This document shows, in pieces, positions 16,313 to 23,975 of a stretch of 64,000 nt of DNA. A program made the position numbers and the translations under genes. The DNA comes from Aureimonas ureilytica (GTDB taxonomy: Bacteria > Pseudomonadota > Alphaproteobacteria > Rhizobiales > Rhizobiaceae): NCBI RefSeq assembly GCF_001475935.1, contig NZ_LDQA01000014.1:1-64000 (forward strand), written 5' to 3'. Each line of letters opens with the position of its first letter. Within the stretch, counting starts at the first letter, position 1. The notes beneath the pieces were generated by a model. It saw nothing but the letters and a program-made list of their open reading frames with translations, did not search any database and was not told the DNA's origin.

Positions 16313-16337
16313 ACGATCCCACTTGTCGCAGGATCGT
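16313..16337. promoter_or_regulatory. Inverted repeat between two cargo genes
   Basis: ACGATCC (16313-16319) and GGATCGT (16331-16337) flank an 11-bp spacer; TTTATAA follows at about 16343. It could be a terminator of the preceding gene or an operator for the gene at 16388. No U-tract is present. Confidence 0.45.
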
Positions 16338-16387
16338 GAACGCTTTATAACCTCATTCGCTGGCTCAAACAGCGAAGGAGAGACATC

Positions 16388-16915
16388 ATGTCGAATGAAG
16401 TCATCACGATCTCACGTACTGACCTCATGGCTGCGCTTGCGTTCGTACCGCAGGCGCAGCGTGGGGAGTTTGCCCTGACCCTTCTCGGGCTTCAAGAGCC
16501 CAAGATCGGGACCACGACGGTGTTCGGTTCGTACCCGCTCACCGTCGATCAGGCCCGACTTCTCAAGTCGAAGCTCGACGACAAGACCAACCTGCTGATC
16601 CGCCGTATGCTGATTCAGGAGAAGGACGGTCGGGCCGAGGTTCGCTGGCCCGAACTGAAGAAGATACTGGGCGAAGATACCCTCAAGGGTCCGTTCGCCC
16701 GTGGTCGCCTGGGCGGGCTGCATCGGTCGCTTGCGAAGATGGAAGGTGTGCCCTCCAATTCCAAGCTCATGCTAATGGGCGAGTCCTGGGTCGAGAACCC
16801 CTCGGTTCCGGACGACTATCTTGATGGCGTCCTGTACATCGACGGTCCCGCCGTCGATGCCCTTAAGGTGGCGTACGATGTCCCGGACTGGGACAACGAA
16901 CACGGCCACGGCTGA
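16388..16915 (+). CDS. Hypothetical cargo protein
   Basis: A 175-residue protein; ATG 16388 follows GAAGGAGAGACATC, a strong ribosome binding site. Residues 1-60 are helical with two hydrophobic helices (LMAALAFVPQAQRGEFALTL, then YPLTVDQARLLKSKL). Residues 65-125 are basic with a winged-helix-like alternation (VRWPELKKILG, GRLGGLHRSLAKMEG), and the tail is acidic and aromatic. No family is recognised. It is followed by a strong hairpin before the nuclease-like gene. Confidence 0.5.
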   Translation: MSNEVITISRTDLMAALAFVPQAQRGEFALTLLGLQEPKIGTTTVFGSYPLTVDQARLLKSKLDDKTNLLIRRMLIQEKDGRAEVRWPELKKILGEDTLKGPFARGRLGGLHRSLAKMEGVPSNSKLMLMGESWVENPSVPDDYLDGVLYIDGPAVDALKVAYDVPDWDNEHGHG

Positions 16916-16923
16916 CGAAACCG

Positions 16924-16947
16924 ATCGGGAGGGGCGACCCTCCCGAT
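16924..16947 (+). terminator. 10-bp hairpin with GCGA tetraloop
   Basis: ATCGGGAGGG (16924-16933) pairs perfectly with CCCTCCCGAT (16938-16947) around a GCGA tetraloop, 9 bp after the stop at 16915. The following TATCGTT is only weakly U-rich, so it may be a terminator or a structured leader for the gene at 16967. Confidence 0.65.
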
Positions 16948-16966
16948 TATCGTTCCGCTACAATCC

Positions 16967-17530
16967 ATGACGATCAACGGTGCCGGAATGCCAGGCTACT
17001 CGGAAAAAGCTCAACCCTACCTCGATGCAATCGGCGCCGCAGTCCTGTCGTCCGCCGAAGTCCGTGACTGGATCCTGACCGGCATACCCGGCGCCATTCC
17101 GTACCTGGGTTCGACGCCCGTAGCCGACGAACAGCGGGCGAAGCGCGGCGCCACCAAGCAGCCCTTCTGGGCCAACTACTGGTGCGGACGGGACAGCCGA
17201 TGCACGTGCCGGATCGAGGGAAGCAAGGCTCTCGAGTCGGACGCGATCTTCTTTCTCAGGAACACAGAGGGACGGACGCTTGGCCTCCATGTGGAGTTCA
17301 AACACCCTCGCGAGACGTTCGGGTACGGCCAGCCGGAAGGGTATCCGCTCCGGGCGGCCTGCTTTGCGAAGACGTGGGCGGGCAGGAAGACGATGCTGCC
17401 GCACGAGGATTGGGCCACGGTCATATTCTGTGGCGCCGAAGCCGTTTCCGATCCGCGCATTGGCTCGTTCCAGCGGATCATCACGCACGCAGAGGCCCGT
17501 CAACGGATACGTGATTACCCAGTAGTCTGA
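16967..17530 (+). CDS. Probable PD-(D/E)XK-fold nuclease
   Basis: A 187-residue protein. The central segment ESDAIFFLRNTEG..LGLHVEFKHPRETFGYGQPEGYPLRA has the core of the PD-(D/E)XK nuclease fold: an Asp in a strand (about residue 92), a hairpin, then Glu-x-Lys in VEFKHP (about residues 108-110), followed by a helix with Gln and Tyr. A Cys pair in GRDSRCTCRIEG precedes it. Such small nucleases occur in restriction systems, repair and phage defence. ATG 16967 has no clear ribosome binding site; ATG 16988 is an alternative. It lies next to, and converges on, the CHAT protease operon. Confidence 0.55.
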   Translation: MTINGAGMPGYSEKAQPYLDAIGAAVLSSAEVRDWILTGIPGAIPYLGSTPVADEQRAKRGATKQPFWANYWCGRDSRCTCRIEGSKALESDAIFFLRNTEGRTLGLHVEFKHPRETFGYGQPEGYPLRAACFAKTWAGRKTMLPHEDWATVIFCGAEAVSDPRIGSFQRIITHAEARQRIRDYPVV

Positions 17531-17603
17531 TGCACCAACAATTGGAGAACGCTGCAGAATCCCATGCTGAAACAAAGGTCGGACGTATCGATCGCTACTG
17601 CTG

Positions 17604-19295
17604 CTAGGCTCGCATTCGAAGTCGGTACTTTGCCGCCTCGCCTTTCCTATCCATCAGATCAAGTTCGTTCCGAGCTAGATCGAAAGCCTGCTGGTACGTC
17701 ACACCGTAGGCGAGCGCCCTGTAGAAGCCTCTCGTGAACATGGCCGCAGCATCGTCGTCGATCGAGTCATCGCAGCCGATCACGGCATCCACGTGAGCGT
17801 CCATCTCACCCGCCATCGAGTCGGAGTAGCAGGCGTTCAAGACCACGCACTTCACCCCTCCCACCAGACCGATCAGGTTCGCCAAGGTGCTGGCAGGGAT
17901 GTCGTATGAGTTTCCGTCCCTGTCCTCGAAGACGAGAAGACCGGTGTCGCCATGACCACTAAAATGGACGACCTCCGGCCGGTTGTTCAGCATCTCGGAT
18001 TGAAGCTGATCGGCTCGGACCGCCCACGCGTGCTCGACATCAACCTTGACCTTCGGATCCCGGACGGTCGCGATCTGCGTTTTCAGATCGTTCGCCTCCC
18101 GACCGATGTTCAACGGATCCTGGTCCAAGGGGCTCGCGGCCAGAAACAGAACCTTCATGACGTGAACCTTTCTGGTGAGATCTCGGGCCTGACGGAACAT
18201 TGTATCGAGGCTGCCGGTGTTCCCGAACATGTCGATCATGCCCAGTTGCACGTCACGGTCCCGCAGCCGTCCATATAGGGCCGTCCGCTCCGCGCTCACC
18301 AGAAGGCGATCGAGAAGAGCCGGATTGGCCGCGACGATTTCGAGCACCTTCTCGCCGTAGGGTGCGAAGGCATCGGAGAACTTGGCGAAATGCACGGCGA
18401 TCAGTCCTTTGACGCCGTCGTCGGAATCGAGGTCGTACCAGTCGAGGGTGAGGTCCTGAATGCCGTCGTAGAATGTCCGCGACACGCCCTTCGCGAGGCC
18501 CATGCGCGCCTCGACCTCCGACGCGTACGTCCCCCGGTAGACGAGGTCGTGTCGAAGGGTCTTGTCGCCGATGCGCTCCGCACCGAGCTGATAGAGCTTG
18601 GCCTGGACGTTGACCGGTTGCTTCTCGATCTCGTCGAATCGCATGCCCAGGTCGTCCAGCGAGAGACGACGGTTCTCCATGACGGACCAGACGCTGTACT
18701 GACGAACGATCCTGTCGTCGTACTGACAGAGTTGCCGGACGATGGCCCCGTTCGTGTGGCGCGGGTGCAGAAGGTTCTGAATGTCCCGGTTCAGGCCGAC
18801 TAGGAGGAGCGCGAGTTTCAGAACCTCCGCATCCGACTTGTCGATGTCGATGACGAGATCCTTCATCTCGATCCTTCGAGGATCGGTCGTCTGCATGGAG
18901 GCGAGGATCCGGATGGCCGGATCGATGCTGGGCAGGTCCGCGACCATGTCCAAGGCACCGTTGTAGACCTTCGAGAGCGCGGCGACTGCTGCGCCTACGA
19001 TCTCGGGTTCGTCCTCGAACCGCCTGATGGCGTTGCTCAGGTAAAGTCCGCTTCCTTGCCTGGTGCCCAGTCGCGCAAGCGCATTGAGCCCCCAACGGAC
19101 GACCTTCTTGTCCGTTTCACCCAGCAGGAAGCCGCAGATCAGCCGCTCGAAGGCGTGGGCGGCCTCGGCGTTGAGAACGTCACCCTTTCGGTAGAGTCCC
19201 GTGAGATCCTGCAGAGCCACCTTCTTCCTGAAGGCCGATCCGTTCTCGATCTCGAACTTGAGTAGGGCCGTCTGCCCATCCGATATGGTGGGCAC
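17604..19295 (-). CDS. Helical-repeat protein with C-terminal CHAT (caspase-like) protease domain
   Basis: A 563-residue protein starting at GTG 19295, which shares one base with the stop of the upstream HARE-HTH gene (TAGTG), so translation is coupled. Residues about 1-370 are helical and look like HEAT/ARM-type repeats (VVRWGLNALARLG, VGAAVAALSKVYNG). Residues about 380-540 are a CHAT domain: MKVLFLAASPLDQDPLNIG opens it, VVHFSGHGD supplies the catalytic His (about 448) and VVLNACYSDSMA the catalytic Cys (about 489), followed by GFYRALAYGVTYQQAFDLAR. CHAT domains are clan CD proteases related to caspases and separins, used as effectors in bacterial conflict systems. I infer a latent protease released by its partner. 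Location in a prophage cargo slot supports a defence role; direct proof is lacking. Confidence 0.85.
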   Translation of the reverse strand: MPTISDGQTALLKFEIENGSAFRKKVALQDLTGLYRKGDVLNAEAAHAFERLICGFLLGETDKKVVRWGLNALARLGTRQGSGLYLSNAIRRFEDEPEIVGAAVAALSKVYNGALDMVADLPSIDPAIRILASMQTTDPRRIEMKDLVIDIDKSDAEVLKLALLLVGLNRDIQNLLHPRHTNGAIVRQLCQYDDRIVRQYSVWSVMENRRLSLDDLGMRFDEIEKQPVNVQAKLYQLGAERIGDKTLRHDLVYRGTYASEVEARMGLAKGVSRTFYDGIQDLTLDWYDLDSDDGVKGLIAVHFAKFSDAFAPYGEKVLEIVAANPALLDRLLVSAERTALYGRLRDRDVQLGMIDMFGNTGSLDTMFRQARDLTRKVHVMKVLFLAASPLDQDPLNIGREANDLKTQIATVRDPKVKVDVEHAWAVRADQLQSEMLNNRPEVVHFSGHGDTGLLVFEDRDGNSYDIPASTLANLIGLVGGVKCVVLNACYSDSMAGEMDAHVDAVIGCDDSIDDDAAAMFTRGFYRALAYGVTYQQAFDLARNELDLMDRKGEAAKYRLRMRA

Positions 19296-20212
19296 TAGAA
19301 CCTTTCATCAGCTTCACAGAATGCGTCGAGAGTGGCCTTGGTCCACGGCTCGAAGTCATCGATGTCGTTATGGGTCCTCAGATCTAGCCAGCGCGGATCG
19401 TTCAGAGACAATCGGCGTGTCGTCGGCTCGAACCATGCGGGACAGGTCCAGTCCATCAGGACGAGCAGAACATCCCTACGATCGTCCTCGTGCACCACCA
19501 CGGACCCGCGAGGCACAGGGTCCGGTATCTCCCCTCCATGCATCGCAACTGCGGAGATATCCAGATCGGACATAAGTGCGTTCAGCGAGTTCTCACGCGT
19601 TCCGAAGTCGCCGTTCGAGAAGAGCGTGCAGTCGTAGAAGCTCACGACGCCGGGGAACCCGATCGTTCGCTTGTTCATGAACGTGTCCTGATCGGTCCGA
19701 TACCGACCCGTACGATACGACAGAACCTCGGTACCCCGGCGAACGACGGAGAAGGTCCACACGACGAGGCGGTCTCCGGCCTCCTTTCGCGACTCAAGAT
19801 AGTGGATCGCCTTGCAATCCTCCGCTTCTTGCAGAAGCCCATGCCAGTCATGCAAGAGAGCGCTGTCGCAATGGGCGATGAAATCTCTGTCGATGCCGAG
19901 GAAGGGGGCGACGTGGAGATCGCGGATGCGCCGTCGCGCCTCGAACTTCTCCTTGAACTTCGCGGGGATCGTAGGATCGGCGACGAGTTCGTTCAGGAAG
20001 AAGACGCCTGGTTCGGTCCGAAAGAATGCCGAATACGAGCTGTAGAGCACATCCTCACTGAGGCGGGCCTGCAGCGTCTTGACCTGCGTCCGCCCGTAGA
20101 GCCTCTTCGGCACGATTCCGGCGGCGTATGCAGAATCCAGGATGCCGGACGGCGTCATCGGACGCCGAGCAGCACGGAGCACCTGTTGGGCTATTTCGAG
20201 ATACGAATCCAT
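19295..20212 (-). CDS. HARE-HTH domain protein with degenerate NUDIX-like C-terminus
   Basis: A 305-residue protein from ATG 20212 (GTG 20227 also possible). Residues about 1-70 match the HARE-HTH winged helix: YLEIAQQVLRAARRPMTPSGIL, a basic turn, then TLQARLSEDV and FFRTEPGVFFLNEL. HARE-HTH domains occur in restriction-linked, RNA polymerase delta and ASXL proteins and are thought to read DNA or modified DNA. The C-terminal half resembles NUDIX-type phosphoesterases found with HARE domains: VVWTFSVVRRG, TIGFPGVVSFYDCTLF and ENSLNALMSDLDI in the place of the NUDIX box. The usual Arg-Glu-x-x-Glu-Glu residues are absent there, so it may bind rather than cleave a nucleotide. It is the first gene of a two-gene operon with the CHAT protease and is the likely sensor. 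Confidence 0.7.
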   Translation of the reverse strand: MDSYLEIAQQVLRAARRPMTPSGILDSAYAAGIVPKRLYGRTQVKTLQARLSEDVLYSSYSAFFRTEPGVFFLNELVADPTIPAKFKEKFEARRRIRDLHVAPFLGIDRDFIAHCDSALLHDWHGLLQEAEDCKAIHYLESRKEAGDRLVVWTFSVVRRGTEVLSYRTGRYRTDQDTFMNKRTIGFPGVVSFYDCTLFSNGDFGTRENSLNALMSDLDISAVAMHGGEIPDPVPRGSVVVHEDDRRDVLLVLMDWTCPAWFEPTTRRLSLNDPRWLDLRTHNDIDDFEPWTKATLDAFCEADERF

Positions 20213-20291
20213 CAGTCCAGGTTGCACATCGGGATTGCCCGAAGTTAGACGCCAATTTCGCGCTCAGCAAGCGCCCTGCGGTCGCAGCACA

Positions 20292-20308
20292 ACCGCTCGG
20301 AGAGCGGT
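20292..20308 (-). terminator. Hairpin at the end of the secreted-protein gene
   Basis: ACCGCTC (20292-20298) pairs with GAGCGGT (20302-20308) around a 3-nt loop, at the stop of the gene ending at 20308 and upstream of the HARE-HTH operon. It would separate the two transcripts. Confidence 0.45.
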
Positions 20309-20739
20309 CACAAGTCCCCTTCCGGATAGAACGAACCGCCGAACCCGATCATGCCGCGTCCCTTCTGCAGCTTGGCGTTCGCACAGGCGCCCGTAACGAT
20401 CGGCATTAGGCTCCCGTCGGCGTTCCCGGAGATCGCGAATTCGACGCCCTTCGTCTTCCCCACGAGCGCATCGAACTCGTCGCCGCTCGCAAACTCGCCG
20501 ACGCCGACCTTGAGCATGGCGGTGTGTTCGCAGAGACGTCGGCCACCGGGCTTCGTCTCGTCCGCCCAAGCTTCCAGCTTCCACGCGTCACGGCCCTTGC
20601 GCTCGATCGACAGGAAGCACGTGACGGTCGGAAGGCACTGCTGCGAGTAGGTCCCATCGGCCGGGACATCGACCTTCCCGGCCAGGGCCGGCGTGGCGGC
20701 GAGAATGGCGACGGCGGCTGCGGTGAGCATGCGGATCAT
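20308..20739 (-). CDS. Secreted protein of unknown function (cargo)
   Basis: A 143-residue protein; ATG 20739 is chosen because GGAG lies about 9 bp upstream and it places a Sec signal at the N-terminus (MIRMLTAAAVAILAATPALA, cleaved after ALA). The mature part has four Cys (QQCLPTVTC, LCEHTA, GACANA) that could form disulfides in the periplasm. No enzyme motif is seen. It is one of three signal-peptide proteins carried by this prophage, a pattern typical of lysogenic conversion genes. It precedes the HARE-HTH/CHAT operon on the same strand. Confidence 0.6.
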   Translation of the reverse strand: MIRMLTAAAVAILAATPALAGKVDVPADGTYSQQCLPTVTCFLSIERKGRDAWKLEAWADETKPGGRRLCEHTAMLKVGVGEFASGDEFDALVGKTKGVEFAISGNADGSLMPIVTGACANAKLQKGRGMIGFGGSFYPEGDL

Positions 20740-20839
20740 GTCGGTCTCCATGTTGACGTGAGACCAGTCCAGCACCCCGCGTCCTAACGCCTTGCTGGCC
20801 CGATTCCTAAGATTGCTGGTCACTCCGAAAAATCTTCAG

Positions 20840-20862
20840 GACCTCCCTGACGCGGTTCCGGT
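20840..20862. repeat. 23-bp direct repeat, copy 2 of 2
   Basis: Identical to 10787-10809. This copy lies 45 bp upstream of the GTG of the prohead protease remnant, nearly the same distance as copy 1 from the small terminase start (46 bp). Confidence 0.9.
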
Positions 20863-20907
20863 CCCCTTTGAGACGATGCCCTTCGAAACAGATCGAGGGC
20901 ACCCGTC

Positions 20908-21343
20908 GTGGGCAAGGTCATCAGCATCGAGAAGGCGCGTGGAGGTGCTCGGTTCAAGCCGATGGCCACCCGTGGTCTGCGTGCTGCCGCGACCCCACCG
21001 ACGAGTTTCGACCCGAAGGCGCGAACGTTCACGTTCGTCCTCGCGACCGAGCGCCCCTGCCGGACCTACCGCTGGGCGGGCTGGGACGTCGTCGAGGTCG
21101 ACGAGGTCCTGCCGATGTCTGGTCTCGTCGAGATCGAGCGCCTGGTCGGTTCGCCGATTCTTAACTCGCACTCTTCCTGGAACCTGCGTGACGTCATCGG
21201 CGTGATCACATCCGCGAAGGTCGAAGGCGACAAGCTCGTCTGCACCGGACAGCTTTCCGAGCGGTCCGACGTCGCCGACATCGCCCGTGACATCGGGGCC
21301 GGTGTCCTGACGTCCATGAGCGTCGGCTTCTCCATCCTCGAGG
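20908..21343 (+). pseudogene. Prohead protease, truncated by a deletion
   Basis: From GTG 20908 about 145 codons encode an HK97-type (S78) prohead protease start: VLPMSGLVEIERLVGSPIL, then NSHSSW with the catalytic His, GDKLVCTGQL, and GVLTSMSVGFSILED with the catalytic Ser. Similarity stops near 21340. After that the frame reads Arg-rich nonsense through the end of another gene whose own frame is one base off. The usual ending of the family with its catalytic Glu and EISLV segment is missing. The frame remains open into the next tail gene, so a run-on product is possible but would not be functional. A deletion joining head and tail modules is the simplest explanation. Confidence 0.8.
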
Positions 21344-21574
21344 ATGGCATCGCCTTCGTCCGTCTGGCTCGGGGCCTCCCTGTTCGGGGTCCTACGCTGG
21401 CCGGTAGCTTCCACGTCCGACGGCCGGCCGCTGCTGCGCGTGTCGACCGACGAGTTCGGTGCGCAGGTCCGCGAGTACCGACCCGTCATTCAGACGGTGG
21501 TCGTCGGGTGGACCGTGTCGGGGGGCTCCGGGGACCGCGACGCCGGGTGGACGCTGAATTTGGAGGAGGTCTGA
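21344..21574 (+). pseudogene. C-terminal remnant of a tail gene
   Basis: A frame of 76 codons ending in TGA at 21572-21574, which overlaps the ATG of the next gene (TGATG), the normal spacing of coupled tail genes. It reads PLLRVSTDEFGAQVREYRPVIQTVVVGWTV and ends WTLNLEEV. It has no start of its own with a good ribosome binding site and follows directly on the broken prohead protease, so it is the end of a gene whose front was deleted. The parent protein is not identifiable beyond its position in the tail region. Confidence 0.65.
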
Positions 21575-23559
21575 TGACCCTGTGGATCGATGAACGTGGG
21601 CTACCCTTCAACGCCGCGACATCGTGTGTCGAGGCGAACGCCTACGTCTACGGCTTCAAGATGTCGGTATCGGAAGGCCAGGCGACCGAGTTCGAGTACG
21701 AGGCTCCGAACCGCGGGCTCAGTGCCGTCCTGACTAACGCCTTCGAGCGCCTTGTTCACGTCGCCTGGTCTCCGACCGGCCTCGCCTCGGACGCCATCCA
21801 CCTTGCGATGGGCTACATCGTCGAGTCGCCCGGCGACCTGCTTGCCGAGACGACGACCATTCGTGTGCGTTGCGCACCGATCGACCTCGACGCGGCGATC
21901 CTCGCGTGGGCGATGGTCAATCTCGTCAATCGTCCGAACACCGATCTGAGGTTCTCGGAAGATCCCGAGAGCGTCGACACGTACATCATCGGACGCTGCG
22001 TCGATTATCATGTCCATCCGACGACGCATGCCGTTTCGGTGTCGGACACCCTGACTGGCGACAGGGTCGTCGACCTGACCGCCGAGCTTGTCGAAGAGGC
22101 CGGCATCACTTGGTCGGCCGGTTCATTCGGTGAGCCGCAGAAAGTCCTCTCCCTGGAATTCGAATGCCAGTGGACGCAGGAGGCCAAAGGCGTCGTCGAC
22201 ATCGCGTCCATGATCTCACCGTTTGCAACAATGGACAGCGACCCAGGCTCCATCCTGCAGTCGCCCGTCACGGTGCGCGACGTCGACGGGATCGATATCG
22301 TCTCCGGGGGGATTCGCGCTTCGATCGAACACTGGCGTGAGGTTGAATTCCGACTCGCCGGATTCGAGGCCGTCTACGAGACAGAAGTGCTTAGCGAGAA
22401 GCTCGTCGACAGCGAAGAGGCCGCAGTCGGGACCGGCAATGGCGGGACGGCCTTCAGGTACAGGTTCAAGACGAAGCCATCCTGGGAAACTCTATCTCTC
22501 GATACCTTCCGAGACGAAACCGGAACCATCCCGCCGGGAACGATTCCTGACAACGAGAACGTGAGCATCAATGACTCCGAGATCCGCCGATCCACGTCGG
22601 CGACCGTGGCTTACGAGGCGAGCCGCGTCCGCGTCATCGACTACATGGTGTCATGGGATTTGTCCCAGGCTAGGTCCGAGAAACTCGTCATCCAGATGGC
22701 ATTCCCTGTTCCGTCCTCCCCCCGTGAGAAGCCGGAGGTGCTGACCGCCTCACTGCGCGACGACTACCTCGAGCCGCCTGCCCCGTCGTACGACTACACC
22801 GTCGCGTACAAGGCGGGCGACGTCGTGACGTCCGGCGCCAGGCGGTACCGAGCGACAAAGGACATCGAGCCCGGCAAACCGGCACTGCTCCTGTCGAACG
22901 GGTGGGCTCGGTATGCGGAGAGCGAGGAGCGCATGTCCGTCGTCCGGTCCGCCCAGGCGATCGAGTTCCAGCAGCACCTGCTATGCCGTCTCCTCCGTGA
23001 AGGTCGTCGGAGGCTCCGCTCGGTCAACCTTCAGATCGAGGTGCCGTTCTCCGTCGGCGTCGGTTTGTCGACACGCGACTCCGTAAGGATCGTCGTTCCC
23101 TGGACTGAGGCCGAAGACAAGGCCATCGTAGGGAAGGTCATCGGCATCGAGATGTCGATGGACGGAGATGGCAAGGCGACCTGCAGCCTGACCTTGGGCG
23201 TCTGCATGTACGGCTCGACGAGTGGCCGTCCAGGCGACCTCGACGACCTCTACGCTCCACCGATCCCCCCGATCGATCCGGAAAGCACCGGCGACTTCGC
23301 TCTCGACAAGCGGGTCCGGGCGCTCCGGGCTGGCAACCCGAGAGCCATCGTGAAGTCGGCGCAGGTCCAGAACACCGACACAGCCCAGGTCGCCGAGATG
23401 GCCACGCTCGCTGGCCTCGGCGCGGATCCTGCCCTCGCATCGGTCCGTCTGCCGACCAGGCTCGTCATCGATTTCGAACCGCTCGGCGAAGAGGACGAGA
23501 TCCACACCGACTACATGATCCAGTCGACGCTACTGGACGCACCCAGGGGGTACGCATGA
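21574..23559 (+). CDS. Phage tail protein (baseplate/hub-like)
   Basis: A 661-residue protein; ATG 21574 follows GGAGGAGGTCTG and overlaps the preceding stop. The sequence is mostly beta with regular acidic turns (VDGIDIVSGGIRASIEHWREVEFR, SEKLVDSEEAAV) and a C-terminal region with VGLSTRDSVRIVVPWTEAEDKAIVGKVIGIEMSMDGDGKATCSLTL in pieces, as in phage hub proteins. It contains no protease or glycosidase motif that I can see. Synteny after terminase, portal and protease, and before a small acidic gene, supports a tail role. Intact by length, though its neighbours upstream are deleted. Confidence 0.6.
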   Translation: MTLWIDERGLPFNAATSCVEANAYVYGFKMSVSEGQATEFEYEAPNRGLSAVLTNAFERLVHVAWSPTGLASDAIHLAMGYIVESPGDLLAETTTIRVRCAPIDLDAAILAWAMVNLVNRPNTDLRFSEDPESVDTYIIGRCVDYHVHPTTHAVSVSDTLTGDRVVDLTAELVEEAGITWSAGSFGEPQKVLSLEFECQWTQEAKGVVDIASMISPFATMDSDPGSILQSPVTVRDVDGIDIVSGGIRASIEHWREVEFRLAGFEAVYETEVLSEKLVDSEEAAVGTGNGGTAFRYRFKTKPSWETLSLDTFRDETGTIPPGTIPDNENVSINDSEIRRSTSATVAYEASRVRVIDYMVSWDLSQARSEKLVIQMAFPVPSSPREKPEVLTASLRDDYLEPPAPSYDYTVAYKAGDVVTSGARRYRATKDIEPGKPALLLSNGWARYAESEERMSVVRSAQAIEFQQHLLCRLLREGRRRLRSVNLQIEVPFSVGVGLSTRDSVRIVVPWTEAEDKAIVGKVIGIEMSMDGDGKATCSLTLGVCMYGSTSGRPGDLDDLYAPPIPPIDPESTGDFALDKRVRALRAGNPRAIVKSAQVQNTDTAQVAEMATLAGLGADPALASVRLPTRLVIDFEPLGEEDEIHTDYMIQSTLLDAPRGYA

Positions 23560-23975
23560 CGACGGCAGAGCAGGACAGACAGTTCCGACGGGCGATCCAG
23601 AAGACGCTTCGGGACCAGAAGGAGGCCAAGGTCGGTCAGCGCCGGCAGGCCCGACTGAGGGCAGCCCGTCTGCGCGAGATCGAGGACCTCGATGCAAAGG
23701 CAACGAACGGTGGGAATGCCGCCAAGGCCCTCTGGATCAGCTTCGAGGCGTCACCGGTCCTGTCCGACACATGGGGCGGGAAGGTCGTCCGGCACCGTCT
23801 GAGGTCTATCGAGTACGTCACGGATGACGACGGATCCGGCGATCCGATCGAGCCGCCCGACGGCATGCAGAGCTTTTCCGCCGACGAACTCGGGAAGAAC
23901 AGCCGTTATCCCGGTCGCATCGGACTGAACAAGAAGAGGGAGTTCGAAACGGTCGACGAGGACGAGACGACCTAG
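23556..23975 (+). CDS. Hypothetical phage protein downstream of the tail gene
   Basis: A 139-residue protein starting at ATG 23556 and overlapping the tail gene by 4 bp. The first 50 residues are a basic coiled-coil-like helix (AIQKTLRDQKEAKVGQRRQA), followed by a short beta region with ALWISFEASPVLSDTWGGK and an acidic C-terminus (VDEDETT). No family is recognised. Coupling to the tail gene suggests a tail or host-attachment accessory role. It overlaps the convergent gene at 23972 by 4 bp. Confidence 0.5.
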   Translation: MTTAEQDRQFRRAIQKTLRDQKEAKVGQRRQARLRAARLREIEDLDAKATNGGNAAKALWISFEASPVLSDTWGGKVVRHRLRSIEYVTDDDGSGDPIEPPDGMQSFSADELGKNSRYPGRIGLNKKREFETVDEDETT

